Numbered from the stretch's first letter, positions 10,171 through 19,828 are shown. The stretch is 64,000 nt of DNA from an uncultured Clostridia bacterium (GCA_934183325.1 CAKPSH010000002.1:60310-124309), one strand, 5' to 3'. Notes: generated by a model from the letters alone, not told the origin. Made by a program: numbers and translations.

Positions 10171-11382
10171 ATGAACTTCAAAAAAATTGTTTTATCGTTT
10201 TTTATATTTTTATTTATTTCTTCATATTCTTTTGCTTCAACTTTTGACTATATATGGTCAAGTATAGATTCAAGTTCTATAACGGTTTCTTCTAGTATAT
10301 CAAATTCATCTACCTTAACATTAGAATCTACTTCTGCCATACTAATTGAACAGAAAACTGGTCAAATATTATACGAGCAAAATTCTCATGAGCAATTGCG
10401 TCCTGCAAGTGTTACAAAAGTTATGTCTATTTTATTAATAATGGAAGCCTTAGATAGAGGTGATATTTCTTTAGATACAATGATTCCTTGTAGTGAACAT
10501 GCTAGATCTATGGGCGGTTCTCAGATTTGGCTTGACACACGAGAAACTTTAAGTGTAAATGATATGTTAAAAGCAATATGTGTTGTTTCTGCTAATGATT
10601 GCACTGTCGCTATGGCAGAATATATTGCTGGTTCTGAAGAATCATTTGTTCAAAAAATGAATGCTAGAGCTAAAGAACTTGGAATGAATGATACTAATTT
10701 TGTTAATTGCCATGGAATTGATGAAGATGGGCATGTCACTTCTGCTTATGATATTTCTTTAATGTCTCGCGAACTTTTAATAAATCATCCTTCTATTACA
10801 AATTACACTACAATTTATATGGATACTCTTAGAGATGGTAAGTCTCAATTAGTAAATACTAATAAACTCCTTCGTACTTATGATGGCTGTACAGGGTTAA
10901 AAACAGGTTCTACTAGTCTTGCATTATATAACCTATCTGCAAGTGCCACAAGAAATGATTTATCTCTTATTGCTGTCGTAATGCACGCCCCTTCTCCTTC
11001 TGTTCGTTTTGGAGATGCTAGAAAGCTTCTAGATTATGGATTTGCAAATTATTCTTCTGTGTCTTTCGGTAATGCTAATGATGTTGTAACAACAGTTGAA
11101 ATAAATAAAGGTGTTGAAAAAACTGTAAATGGAATTTTCGAAACTTCTGCTAATGTTTTAATAAAGAAAGGAATGGAAAGTAGTGTTGTCCAAAATATAT
11201 CAATAAATGAAAATCTAGAAGCCCCTATCCTAAAAGGTCAAAAAATTGGAACAGCAACTTATACATTAAATGACGAAACTGTTGCTACTATTAATATAGT
11301 CGCTGAAAAAGAAGTAAGGAAATCCACTATTTTCAATATAACTAAGAATATTTATTCAGAATGGTTCCGTATGATAAGATAA
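10171..11382 (+). CDS. D-alanyl-D-alanine carboxypeptidase (S11 family, DacF/PBP5-like)
   Basis: 403 residues with a signal peptide (MNFKKIVLSFFIFLFISSYS, cleavage likely after SFA). The three penicillin-binding motifs are SVTK (in RPASVTKVMS), SAN (VSANDC) and KTG (LKTGSTSLAL). The C-terminal ~110 residues form the PBP5_C beta-domain. It trims the terminal D-Ala of peptidoglycan stem peptides outside the membrane; the ending WFRMIR may be a membrane-binding helix. A GGAGG site lies 6 nt before the ATG. In spore formers this family includes vegetative DacA and the sporulation enzymes DacB and DacF; which one this is cannot be told. Confidence 0.92.
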   Translation: MNFKKIVLSFFIFLFISSYSFASTFDYIWSSIDSSSITVSSSISNSSTLTLESTSAILIEQKTGQILYEQNSHEQLRPASVTKVMSILLIMEALDRGDISLDTMIPCSEHARSMGGSQIWLDTRETLSVNDMLKAICVVSANDCTVAMAEYIAGSEESFVQKMNARAKELGMNDTNFVNCHGIDEDGHVTSAYDISLMSRELLINHPSITNYTTIYMDTLRDGKSQLVNTNKLLRTYDGCTGLKTGSTSLALYNLSASATRNDLSLIAVVMHAPSPSVRFGDARKLLDYGFANYSSVSFGNANDVVTTVEINKGVEKTVNGIFETSANVLIKKGMESSVVQNISINENLEAPILKGQKIGTATYTLNDETVATINIVAEKEVRKSTIFNITKNIYSEWFRMIR

Positions 11383-11435
11383 AAAAATAAGATTTTATTA
11401 TTTGCCCTATGACATTTAATAAAATCTTATTTTTT
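11382..11435. terminator. Bidirectional terminator between the carboxypeptidase gene and trmR
   Basis: AAAAAATAAGATTTTATTA pairs perfectly with TAATAAAATCTTATTTTTT, with a 16-nt loop. The A- and T-tracts serve both convergent genes, and the stem overlaps both stop codons. Confidence 0.9.
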
Positions 11436-12024
11436 AATTTATATTTTTGCTTATTGCCAACCCATCTCCAACTTCTAAAATTTCAGTTTCAAGGTTTGGA
11501 TTTTCGCTTATCTCTTTTATGTATTCTCTTAAATTTCTAACTGCTGTTCTTTGTTTATGCTTGTTATAATCACTCATAACATAACCTTTATATAAAATAT
11601 TATCGGCAAATATTATTCCATTTGGTTTTAACATTCTTAATGCTTCTTTTAAGAAAAATGGATATTTTCCTTTTGCTGCATCAATAAATACTACATCATA
11701 TTTTTCATCCATTGTTGGTAATATTTCAACTGCATCACCTTCAATAATATTTATTTTTTCTGATACTCCTACTTTTTTTATGTTTTCTCTTGCTTCTGTT
11801 ACTCTTTCAGTGTCTCTTTCAATTGTATCAATTTTTCCATCTTCATCTAAAAATTGACTAAAACACATTGCAGAATATCCAACAGCTGTACCTATTTCTA
11901 ATAATCTTTTTACTTCTATATCTTTTAATTTTTCTTCAATAACTTCTAAGGTATCATCCATTATTATTGGTATATGTTCTTCTAATGCTTTTTTCTTGAT
12001 TATCTCTAATTCTTCTAAATTCAT
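11434..12024 (-). CDS. trmR: SAM-dependent O-methyltransferase, TrmR (YrrM) type
   Basis: 196 residues. The SAM-binding motif LLEIGTAVGYSAM, acidic IDTIERD and metal/catalytic YDVVFIDAAKGKY with FADNILYKG match the COG4122 O-methyltransferases. B. subtilis YrrM (TrmR) methylates 5-hydroxyuridine in the wobble position of tRNA. That function is inferred from family and length; small-molecule catechol methyltransferases share the fold. It lies 56 nt after typA in the same direction, with a strong hairpin between. Confidence 0.8.
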   Translation of the reverse strand: MNLEELEIIKKKALEEHIPIIMDDTLEVIEEKLKDIEVKRLLEIGTAVGYSAMCFSQFLDEDGKIDTIERDTERVTEARENIKKVGVSEKINIIEGDAVEILPTMDEKYDVVFIDAAKGKYPFFLKEALRMLKPNGIIFADNILYKGYVMSDYNKHKQRTAVRNLREYIKEISENPNLETEILEVGDGLAISKNIN

Positions 12025-12051
12025 TTTATTTCCTCTTCTTTTATAAGTTTA

Positions 12052-12073
12052 GGGTCAGGATATGTCCTGACCC
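12052..12073. repeat. Perfect GC-rich palindrome between typA and trmR
   Basis: GGGTCAGGA, loop TATG, TCCTGACCC. A 9-bp perfect stem, far richer in GC than the surroundings, in the 56-nt gap between two co-directional genes. There is no T-tract on either side, so an RNA processing/stability hairpin or a REP-like element fits better than a terminator. Confidence 0.55.
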
Positions 12074-12080
12074 CATTATA

Positions 12081-13901
12081 TTATTGTTGTTTATTTCTAG
12101 CAGCTCTTTCTCTTTCCTTTGAGTTTAATATTTTCTTTCTTAATCTTATTGATTTTGGAGTTACTTCAACAAGTTCATCATCTTGTATAAATTCAATTGC
12201 TTGTTCAAGTGACATTTGAATTGGTGGAACTAAACGTAATGCATCATCTGAACCAGAAGCTCTTGTATTTGTTAAATGTTTCTCTTTACATACATTTATA
12301 GCTAAGTCTTCTGAACGTGAGTTTATTCCAACTATCATTCCTTCATATACTTCTACACCAGGTCCTATGAAAAGTTCTCCCTTATCTTGTGCATTATATA
12401 AACCATAAGTAATTGATACACCAGGTTCAAATGCAACTATTGTTCCTCTTGTTCTAGAAGAAATTTCTCCCTTAAAAGGTTGATATGAATCAAATACATG
12501 GTTCATTGTTCCATTTCCTTTTGTATCTGTCATAAATTCTGAACGATATCCTATTAATCCTCTTGCTGGTATTTTGAATTCGATTCTTGTATGTCCTGTT
12601 TCAGCTGGTTCCATATTTACCATTTCAGCTTTTCTTCTACCTAATTTTTCTATTACTGTTCCAATGCTATCATCTGGTACATTTACAACTAAGTTTTCTA
12701 TTGGTTCACATTTTACACCATTGATTTCTTTCATGATAACTTTTGGACGAGATACTAAAAGTTCAAATCCTTCTCTTCTCATATTTTCAATTAATACTGA
12801 TAAGTGTAATTCTCCACGTCCTGCAACTTCAAAAGAGTCTGCTTGAGCTGTTTCTTTTACTCTTAAACTTACATTTCTTTCAAGTTCTTTGAATAATCTA
12901 TCTCTAATATGACGTGATGTAACAAATTCTCCTTCTCTTCCTGCTAAAGGTCCATTGTTTACACTAAATGTCATTGTTACAGTTGGTTCGTCTATATCAA
13001 CGAAATCTATTTTTTCTGGGTTATTAATATCACATATTGTTTCACCAATTTCAATATCTGGTATACCAGCAACCTCTATGATATCTCCTGCTGTTGCTTC
13101 TTCAACTTCTTCTTTATTTAATCCAACATGTGTATAAACTTTAACAATTCTACCATTTGCTTTTTTATCATCTTTTTTGCATACAACTACTGGCATTCCT
13201 GCTTTAACAATTCCACGTTCAACTCTTCCTACTGCTATTCTTCCAACATAATCATCATAGTCTATGTTAGATACTAACATTTGAACTGGTCCTTCTTCGT
13301 CACAGTTTGGAGCTTTGATGGTATTTACTATTGTCTTAAACAAGCAATCCATATTTCCATCTGGATCTGTTAAATTCATTTTTGCTATTCCAAGTTTTGC
13401 TGATGTATAAACAACTGGAAAATCTAATTGTTCATCACTTGCATTTAATTCAATGAATAAACCAATAACTTCATCTAATACTTTTTCAGGTTCAGCTCCT
13501 GGTCTATCTATTTTGTTTATTACAACAATTGGTTTTAAATTAAGTGCCAAAGATTTCTTTAATACTTCTCTTGTTTGAGGCATTGTTCCTTCAAATGCAT
13601 CAACAAGTAATAAAACACCATCAACTGTTTTTAAAACTCTTTCTACTTCTCCACCAAAATCAGCATGTCCAGGTGTATCAACTATATTTATTTTTATGTC
13701 TCCATACATAATAGATGTATTTTTTGCAAGAATTGTAATTCCCCTTTCTTTTTCAATATCGTTAGAATCCATTACTCTTTCTGCAACCTGTTCATTATCT
13801 CTGAATATATGGCTTTGTCTTAATAATTGATCTACAAGAGTTGTTTTTCCGTGATCAACGTGTGCTATTATTGCTATGTTTCTTATTTTTTGGTTATTCA
13901 T
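12081..13901 (-). CDS. typA: GTP-binding protein TypA/BipA
   Basis: 606 residues from the ATG at 13901, chosen because AAGGA lies 8 nt upstream; earlier in-frame starts lie within or before that site. The G domain has AHVDHGKTTLVDQLLR, DTPGHADFGGEV, NKIDRPGA and TSA; EF-G-like domains and the TypA C-terminal domain follow. TypA is a ribosome-associated translational GTPase important under stress. It is separated from plsC by 117 nt. Confidence 0.96.
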   Translation of the reverse strand: MNNQKIRNIAIIAHVDHGKTTLVDQLLRQSHIFRDNEQVAERVMDSNDIEKERGITILAKNTSIMYGDIKINIVDTPGHADFGGEVERVLKTVDGVLLLVDAFEGTMPQTREVLKKSLALNLKPIVVINKIDRPGAEPEKVLDEVIGLFIELNASDEQLDFPVVYTSAKLGIAKMNLTDPDGNMDCLFKTIVNTIKAPNCDEEGPVQMLVSNIDYDDYVGRIAVGRVERGIVKAGMPVVVCKKDDKKANGRIVKVYTHVGLNKEEVEEATAGDIIEVAGIPDIEIGETICDINNPEKIDFVDIDEPTVTMTFSVNNGPLAGREGEFVTSRHIRDRLFKELERNVSLRVKETAQADSFEVAGRGELHLSVLIENMRREGFELLVSRPKVIMKEINGVKCEPIENLVVNVPDDSIGTVIEKLGRRKAEMVNMEPAETGHTRIEFKIPARGLIGYRSEFMTDTKGNGTMNHVFDSYQPFKGEISSRTRGTIVAFEPGVSITYGLYNAQDKGELFIGPGVEVYEGMIVGINSRSEDLAINVCKEKHLTNTRASGSDDALRLVPPIQMSLEQAIEFIQDDELVEVTPKSIRLRKKILNSKERERAARNKQQ

Positions 13902-14018
13902 TCTTTTCATTCCTTCCACTAAATATTATTTTTATAAATACCTAAAAGCATAATAATTCTTATTTATTATGCTTTAAAATGTCATTTTTAACCATTTTAT
14001 ACGGACATATATTATATA

Positions 14019-14600
14019 TTATTTTTCGCCATTTGTCAACATTATTATGTCATCTTTTAATTTTTCTGTAACTTCATCAATTTCTTCTTTTTCTAATCTT
14101 TTCTGACTCAAATCAATAGGCTTTCCATAGACAATTGTTATTTTTGAAAAAGGTTTATATGTAGCTCTAATTCCTATTGGTACAATTGGAACTTTTGCCA
14201 TATTTGCAATAACTATTGCTCCTTTATGAATTTTATTATGCTTTTCGATTCCATTTCTTGTTCCTTCTGGAAACATTAATAAAGGATGTCCTTTTTTTAA
14301 TATTTTAACACTTTCCTTTATAACTGCTGTATCATGACCAGATCTATCAACAGGAATTACATGTGTTTTTTTAGCAGCAAGTTTTACAAAATTATTAACA
14401 AATAATTCTTTTTTTGCCATTATATATACATCTTTTCTTCGCAGTTTTCCAGCCAATAATGGTGGATCCCAATTGCTTATATGTTTCGGTGCAATTACAT
14501 ATGCTCCTTCCTTTGGAACATTTTCTTTACCTTCTACTCTTACTCTAAAAAATATACTATAAAATATATTTAAACAAAATCTTACTATTAAATTTATCAT
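14019..14600 (-). CDS. plsC: 1-acyl-sn-glycerol-3-phosphate acyltransferase (PlsC family)
   Basis: 193 residues. The catalytic HX4D motif is in KHISNWDPPLLAG and the substrate-binding FPEGTRNG follows; a hydrophobic N-terminus (LIVRFCLNIFYSIFF) anchors it at the membrane. It converts lysophosphatidate to phosphatidate in phospholipid synthesis. It follows cmk in the same direction, an order common in Clostridia. Confidence 0.92.
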   Translation of the reverse strand: MINLIVRFCLNIFYSIFFRVRVEGKENVPKEGAYVIAPKHISNWDPPLLAGKLRRKDVYIMAKKELFVNNFVKLAAKKTHVIPVDRSGHDTAVIKESVKILKKGHPLLMFPEGTRNGIEKHNKIHKGAIVIANMAKVPIVPIGIRATYKPFSKITIVYGKPIDLSQKRLEKEEIDEVTEKLKDDIIMLTNGEK

Positions 14601-14651
14601 TTTCTATTTCGTATGATTTTTCATACACTCCTTCTTCTTATATAATCACAA

Positions 14652-14673
14652 GGAAAGTGACTTTTCACTTTCC
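14652..14673 (-). terminator. Hairpin between cmk and plsC
   Basis: GGAAAGTGA, loop CTTT, TCACTTTCC. A perfect 9-bp stem just after the cmk stop on the minus strand. There is no long T-tract, so it may attenuate or stabilise rather than terminate. Confidence 0.4.
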
Positions 14674-14686
14674 CTGTTAAATTCAA

Positions 14687-15370
14687 TTATTTATTTTCAA
14701 GCATTTTTTCTTTTACAAGTTTTTCTACTCGTCTTATATTATCTTCTAATGACATTCCAGTAGTATCTACAAGTATTGCATCTTCTGCTTGTTTTAAAGC
14801 TCCAATTGGCTTATTTCTATCATTATAATCTCTATTTTTTATGCTCTCATATACCTCATCATATGATAATTCCTTATCTATTCCTGTTTCTTGGTTTTGT
14901 TTATATCTTCTCATTGCTCTTTCCTCAAGTGATGCATCTAAAAAGATTTTTATATTAGCCTTTGGAAAAACAACAGTTCCAATGTCTCTTCCTTCCATTA
15001 TTACATTTTTTCCTTCTGCCAATTTTCTTTGTAAATTTACCATTTCAGCACGTACTTCTTTAATTGATGAAACTTTTGATACTAAATTATTTACTTCATC
15101 TTCTCTAATTTTTGTTGTGACATCTTCACCATTTAAAAATACTTTTTGATTTTTTCCTTCTAGTATTAATTCTATTTTTATATTTTTCAATAATTCTGCT
15201 ATTTTATCTAATTCTTCTAATTTAATATTGTTTTCAAGTATTGCTACTGTTACACTTCTATATGTTGCACCCGTATCTATTGTAATTAACCCTAAATCAT
15301 CTGCTACTCTTTTAGCTATTGTTCCTTTACCTACACCTGCAGGTCCATCTATTGCTACTATAAATGACAT
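14687..15370 (-). CDS. cmk: Cytidylate kinase
   Basis: 227 residues from the ATG at 15370, chosen because AAAGTGAG lies 10 nt upstream. P-loop AIDGPAGVGKGTIAKR, the CMP-binding stretch DTGATYRSVT and MEGRDIGTVVFP, and the lid NRDYNDRNKPIG are all present. It phosphorylates CMP/dCMP. It is preceded by 21 nt by the P-loop/Asp23 protein. Confidence 0.96.
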   Translation of the reverse strand: MSFIVAIDGPAGVGKGTIAKRVADDLGLITIDTGATYRSVTVAILENNIKLEELDKIAELLKNIKIELILEGKNQKVFLNGEDVTTKIREDEVNNLVSKVSSIKEVRAEMVNLQRKLAEGKNVIMEGRDIGTVVFPKANIKIFLDASLEERAMRRYKQNQETGIDKELSYDEVYESIKNRDYNDRNKPIGALKQAEDAILVDTTGMSLEDNIRRVEKLVKEKMLENK

Positions 15371-15391
15371 AATATTCATTCTCACTTTCTT

Positions 15392-16240
15392 TTAATTTTC
15401 TTTTTTATCTGGCAAGGTTAATGTTTTTGCCACTATAACTATATTTTGAATATTCATTGCAGTAAGTTTCTCTATCTCTTTTTTACATTTAATTTTAAAC
15501 TCCTGTAAAGCTTCTTTTACATTGTATCCATATATTAATGTTACTTCCATATATACTGTTGGTCCAGCTTCATTTTTTGTTATTCTTACGCGATTTACTT
15601 TATCTATTTTTTCATTTTTAGTTGCTAAATATTCTATTATTTGTCTAAATACATTATCTGAAATTGTAAAATTTCCATTATAACTAAATGTTGGTCTTAT
15701 TATAGATTTTTCAGCCATATATGGTTCATTTCCATAACCTTTTGATTTAAATATCTGTAATGGGTCTAAAAGATATCCTGAAAAATCTTTTTTTATTTCA
15801 AAGGTTGGTACAGGAATAACATGTTTTCCTTCAGTAACCCTTACATAATGTGCCTTTTCCATTTCCTCTGGAGTGGCAACATCTTCTATATGAATAATCT
15901 TACTAACTTCTGGCAAATTCAAATTTCCTGCAATTTTCTGAACCATTCCATCAGAGGTTCCCAATATCATTATCGCTTTTGGTTTATATTTTTGAATAGC
16001 ATTTCTAATCTCTACTTTTTCTTCATCTTGTAGAAATAATGCGTGTTTTACTGTTTCTATTTTTGTATCTGCTTTTTTTGCTGAAGTACCAGCGATTATT
16101 TTATTATCATGTATGAATAGTCCATCATCAATAATATATTCAATATTATTTTGCCCTGCTACAAACTGAGCTCTATAACTTTTTCCTGTTCCTGATGGTC
16201 CAACAAATCCATAAACTATAATATTAGATGTGTCATACAT
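15392..16240 (-). CDS. P-loop ATP-binding protein with C-terminal Asp23/Gls24-like domain
   Basis: 282 residues from the ATG at 16240 (GGGAG 8 nt upstream). The N-terminal half starts YGFVGPSGTGKSYRA, a Walker A, and has ILGTSDGMVQKIAG. The C-terminal ~100 residues (NFTISDNVFRQIIEYLA ... GPTVYMEVTLIYG ... ALQEFKIKCKKEIEKLT) resemble the Asp23/Gls24 domain found in envelope-stress and fatty-acid-related Firmicutes proteins. The family is conserved but uncharacterised. Its position directly before cmk and plsC suggests a link to nucleotide/phospholipid metabolism or the envelope; this is inference. Confidence 0.7.
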   Translation of the reverse strand: MYDTSNIIVYGFVGPSGTGKSYRAQFVAGQNNIEYIIDDGLFIHDNKIIAGTSAKKADTKIETVKHALFLQDEEKVEIRNAIQKYKPKAIMILGTSDGMVQKIAGNLNLPEVSKIIHIEDVATPEEMEKAHYVRVTEGKHVIPVPTFEIKKDFSGYLLDPLQIFKSKGYGNEPYMAEKSIIRPTFSYNGNFTISDNVFRQIIEYLATKNEKIDKVNRVRITKNEAGPTVYMEVTLIYGYNVKEALQEFKIKCKKEIEKLTAMNIQNIVIVAKTLTLPDKKEN

Positions 16241-16378
16241 CTGCATTGCTCCCTTGTCTTTTATTTTTTCCAATTATATATATATTATAAAAAAAAGTCA
16301 AGTTTATTCAATTTGCATATAAAAATAGCTTTTTAACTTATCACTCATACCTTTGTTATCTTTTTAAGTCTTGTAAAA

Positions 16379-16407
16379 TTGACATAATTATCATATTATG
16401 GTAAAAT
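16379..16407 (+). promoter_or_regulatory. Consensus promoter of the 119-residue GC-rich gene
   Basis: TTGACA, a 17-nt spacer and TAAAAT. It is followed by a ~105-nt leader with a short GCGCCA/TGGCG stem-loop near 16457-16471. Confidence 0.75.
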
Positions 16408-16516
16408 ATATATAGTAAAAGTTCAAGTAGCTTCTGTACAATTTTCCTTGTTTTAGCGCCATTTGGCGTTATATACATACAATTCAAACATACAATTTTA
16501 AAAGGAAGGTAAAAAA

Positions 16517-16876
16517 ATGAAAGCTTTTGAGAAATTCATTGTGGACACCGTCTGCTATCACCTGGATGCAAATACAAGCGATACGGTTCAAGAGATTCTC
16601 TATCTCTTTTCCGACCCTTATTTACAGTATTATATGGATGAAACACCTCTGCCTATGTTGGCTGAGTATGCTCCCTCCGACGTCCTGGAGGCTTTGACCA
16701 TCTTAAATATGGTCAAGAATGCAGTAAGCACTGACACCGAATTGCGGCTGATCGCAGCCAATAAAAGCATGACACCGAAGAGTATTTTGAGGATCTTGTC
16801 GAAAGATAAGAACGCAAAAGTTCGACGTGCTGTGCGCAACAACCCCAATGCTCCGCGTTCACTGCGACGCATGTAA
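16517..16876 (+). CDS. GC-rich orphan gene, 119-residue protein with HEAT-like C-terminus
   Basis: AAGGAAGG lies 7 nt before the ATG. The C-terminal part (ELRLIAANKSMTPKSILRIL and KVRRAVRNNPNAPRSLRRM) looks like two short alpha repeats of the 'leucine-rich variant'/HEAT type (xxVRxAVAxNPxxPxxxL). Function unknown. Codon use is clearly richer in G+C than neighbouring genes (ctg, gcc, cgc, and one in-frame CGG at 16745), although its promoter, leader and terminator flanks are AT-rich. It is monocistronic. Probably acquired. Confidence 0.7.
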   Translation: MKAFEKFIVDTVCYHLDANTSDTVQEILYLFSDPYLQYYMDETPLPMLAEYAPSDVLEALTILNMVKNAVSTDTELRLIAANKSMTPKSILRILSKDKNAKVRRAVRNNPNAPRSLRRM

Positions 16877-16904
16877 TCTCAAAAAGAAATTTGATTTTCT
16901 TTTT

Positions 16905-16950
16905 CCTCTCCTAGAAATCCTTATGGACTTCTGGGAGAGGTTTTATTATT
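16905..16950 (+). terminator. Terminator of the 119-residue gene
   Basis: CCTCTCCTAGAAATCC pairs with GGACTTCTGGGAGAGG around TTAT, followed by TTTTATTATTTT. Confidence 0.9.
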
Positions 16951-17005
16951 TTAAATTAAAATATAAACTTTTTAAGATACTATACTTATTGTTTGACTAT
17001 ATTCT

Positions 17006-19219
17006 CTAAATATCTAACTGCTTCAATTTATACTCAAGTCCTGTATTTCTTTTCTTACTATCAACATTTTGTATCATAAATTGTATCACTTTGTCACTGC
17101 CAATTATTATTATTAATTTTTTAGCTCTTGTAATAGCTGTATATAACAAATTTCTTGTTAATAGCATTGGCGAACTTTGTGATATTGGCATGATTACCAC
17201 ATCAAATTCACTTCCTTGTGATTTATGTACTGTTATAGCATAAGCATGTTCTAATTGTTCTAAATCTGAATATTCATACCATACCTCTTTTTCATCATCA
17301 AATTTTACTTGTATTGCTCCATCTGATGTATCTATATCTACTATTCTTCCTAGTTCTCCATTAAATACTCCTGTTCCATTTTCTCTGTCCTTGCTCCACA
17401 TAATGTCATAGTTGTTCTTTATTTGCATTACCTTATCTCCAACTCTGTATATAACCTGTCCTACTGCTTTTTCCTTTTTCCCTTTTTGAGGAGGATTTAG
17501 TATTTTTTGAAGTTCTTTGTTTAGTTCTTTTGTTCCAAGATTTCCTTTTTTAGTTGGTGTTATTACTTGAATATTTTTAAAGAATTCATAATCACCATAA
17601 TTCTTTAATCTACCATTGCATAAAGTTAGTACATTTTCGATTATTTTATCTTGATTTCGCTCATTTAAATAGAAAAAATCATTATTTAATCCTTCTATTT
17701 CATCTTTTTTTATAAAGTTTTGTCCATTATTAACTCTATGTGCATTTTGCACTATTTTGCTTTTTGCAGCTTGTCTAAAAATTTTATCAAGTTTAATCAT
17801 AGTTATTTTTTCTGAATTAATTATATCTTTTAATATACTTCCTGGTCCAACTGATGGTAATTGGTCAACATCACCTACTAAAACTAGCTTCGTCCCTTGA
17901 TAAATTGCTTTTACTAGATAGTTCATTAAAAATAAGTCTACCATGGACATCTCATCAACAATTACAACATCTCCATCTATCATTTGTACATTTAAATCAA
18001 CATCTATCAGCTGATTTTCCTCCCCTGTTTTTCCTATTTCCAATAATCTATGCAATGTTTTAGCTTCTTCTCCTGTCATTTCTGTCATTCTTTTAGCTGC
18101 TCTACCAGTTGGTGCACATAATACAACTTTCTTTCCTTTTTTCTTATAAAGTTCTATTATATTTTTTATTATTGTAGTTTTTCCTGTTCCCGGTCCACCA
18201 GTTATTATGCATACATTATTATCATTAACCGCTTTTATTGCTTCAACTTGTTTTTCTGATAATTCTATTCTGTCATTTTTTTCTATTTCTTTTAATTCCT
18301 TATCTATGTTAGAAATTTTTTTTACATTTCTAGATGTATCAATTATCATTAATCTTGTTACTATATTATCTTCTGCTTTATAAAATGGTATTAAATATAC
18401 CCATTCAGTTTCATCTTCTCTTTTTTCAACTGCGATTTCTTCGTTTACTTTAAGATTTATAATTTCATCTTCTATTATTTCCTTTGGAACTCCTAGGAGA
18501 TTTTTTACAAATTCAATTAAATTTTCTTTAATTATACAACAATGCCCATTATAGCTTACCAGGTTTAAACTATATTTAATTCCACTCCTAACTCTGGAAT
18601 CATTTTGTACTTCTATTCCTATATCCATTGCCATTTTGTCTATTTGCTTAAAATCTATTCCTCTAACTTTATCAACTAATATGTAAGGATTCTTTTTTAT
18701 TTCCTCTATTGCATTTTGTCCTAAATCTTTATATATATTTTTTGCTTGACTGGCAGATATTCCAAATTGTTCTAAAAAACTTACTATTTTCCATAGTTCC
18801 CAGTTTTCATTAAAACTTTCTCCCATTTGTACGGCTTTTTCCATTGTTATTCCTGAAATTTTGGCTAATTCGATTGAGTTATTTCTCAAAATTTCAATTG
18901 TATTTTCTCCAAATTTTTTTATAATTTTCTTTGCAGTTGCTGGTCCAATTCCCTTTATGCTACCTGATGATAAATAAATTTCAAGAGCTTCTAGTGTTCT
19001 TGGTTCTGTTTTTTCAAATGTTTCAACTTTGAATTGTTCTCCATATTCCTGGTGTGTTACCATTTTTCCTGAAACTTTTAATGTATCACCAGGATTAACA
19101 AATGGAAGATATCCAACAATAGTTAATTCATCATCAGCAGTATCAAAAACTGCTATTGTATAACTATTTACTTCATTCTGATAAATTATATCCATAACCT
19201 GTCCTTCTAGTTCTTCCAT
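17006..19219 (-). CDS. recD2: ATP-dependent DNA helicase RecD2
   Basis: 737 residues, the usual length for RecD-like proteins lacking RecBC. An N-terminal OB-like domain (GYLPFVNPGDTLKVSG) and helix-hairpin-helix region (GSIKGIGPATAKKIIKKFG) come before the SF1 core: Walker A ITGGPGTGKTTIIKN, motif II VIVDEMSMVD, motif III VGDVDQLPSVGPG, motif V/VI ITVHKSQGSEFDVV and YTAITRAKKL. It is a 5'-3' helicase used in DNA repair. It stands alone after spoVS's neighbour region in the opposite order. Confidence 0.96.
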   Translation of the reverse strand: MEELEGQVMDIIYQNEVNSYTIAVFDTADDELTIVGYLPFVNPGDTLKVSGKMVTHQEYGEQFKVETFEKTEPRTLEALEIYLSSGSIKGIGPATAKKIIKKFGENTIEILRNNSIELAKISGITMEKAVQMGESFNENWELWKIVSFLEQFGISASQAKNIYKDLGQNAIEEIKKNPYILVDKVRGIDFKQIDKMAMDIGIEVQNDSRVRSGIKYSLNLVSYNGHCCIIKENLIEFVKNLLGVPKEIIEDEIINLKVNEEIAVEKREDETEWVYLIPFYKAEDNIVTRLMIIDTSRNVKKISNIDKELKEIEKNDRIELSEKQVEAIKAVNDNNVCIITGGPGTGKTTIIKNIIELYKKKGKKVVLCAPTGRAAKRMTEMTGEEAKTLHRLLEIGKTGEENQLIDVDLNVQMIDGDVVIVDEMSMVDLFLMNYLVKAIYQGTKLVLVGDVDQLPSVGPGSILKDIINSEKITMIKLDKIFRQAAKSKIVQNAHRVNNGQNFIKKDEIEGLNNDFFYLNERNQDKIIENVLTLCNGRLKNYGDYEFFKNIQVITPTKKGNLGTKELNKELQKILNPPQKGKKEKAVGQVIYRVGDKVMQIKNNYDIMWSKDRENGTGVFNGELGRIVDIDTSDGAIQVKFDDEKEVWYEYSDLEQLEHAYAITVHKSQGSEFDVVIMPISQSSPMLLTRNLLYTAITRAKKLIIIIGSDKVIQFMIQNVDSKKRNTGLEYKLKQLDI

Positions 19220-19273
19220 TTTTTCTCCTCTTTTCTTTATATTTTTTTCCTTGCTTAATCTACTTTAGATATT

Positions 19274-19300
19274 ATTAAAGGAGTTGCATTCAGCAACTCC
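19274..19300 (-). terminator. Terminator of spoVS
   Basis: GGAGTTGC (19280-19287) pairs with GCAACTCC (19293-19300); on the minus strand the stem is followed by TTTAATAAT. Confidence 0.75.
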
Positions 19301-19341
19301 TACATTTTAACATTTTAAATTAATTTTTTCAATAATATTCT

Positions 19342-19605
19342 TTAAGCTCTTGATTCAACAAGAATTTTTATACCTGTTCTGTCCTCTCCTTCTACTTCTA
19401 CCTCTGCAAATGCTGGTACACATACTAAATCAACTCCTGCTGGTGCAACAAAACCTCTTGCTATTGCTACTGCCTTTATTGCTTGGTTTAGTGCTCCTGC
19501 ACCAATAGCTTGCATTTCTGCTCTACTATTTTCCTTTACTAGCCCCGCAATTGCACCTGCGACTGAATTTGGATTTGATTTTGATGAGATTTTTAAAACT
19601 TCCAT
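19342..19605 (-). CDS. spoVS: Stage V sporulation protein S
   Basis: 87 residues, the normal length, with the near-invariant body starting MEVLKISSKSNPNSVAGAIA and the GAGALNQAIKA stretch. SpoVS is an Alba-like small nucleic-acid-binding protein needed late in sporulation. A strong AAAGGAGG site lies upstream. It is evidence that the organism forms endospores or belongs to a spore-forming lineage. Confidence 0.97.
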   Translation of the reverse strand: MEVLKISSKSNPNSVAGAIAGLVKENSRAEMQAIGAGALNQAIKAVAIARGFVAPAGVDLVCVPAFAEVEVEGEDRTGIKILVESRA

Positions 19606-19828
19606 TTGTTTGTGCCTCCTTTAATTTAATTTTTATTTCAATTTTAAGAGATTTTTATATACTAGAAAGTTTCTCTTTACCAGTATATTAACTCTTTAGA
19701 ATGCTTCTTGTTTTTGCATTCCCCTTAGAACATATATATTTATATATCTTTTTATCATTAAAGTCTATATATATTTGGAAATTATTGGAAGTTTTCATCT
19801 TCAAAAAAGCTTTGATTTCGTAGTTTTT

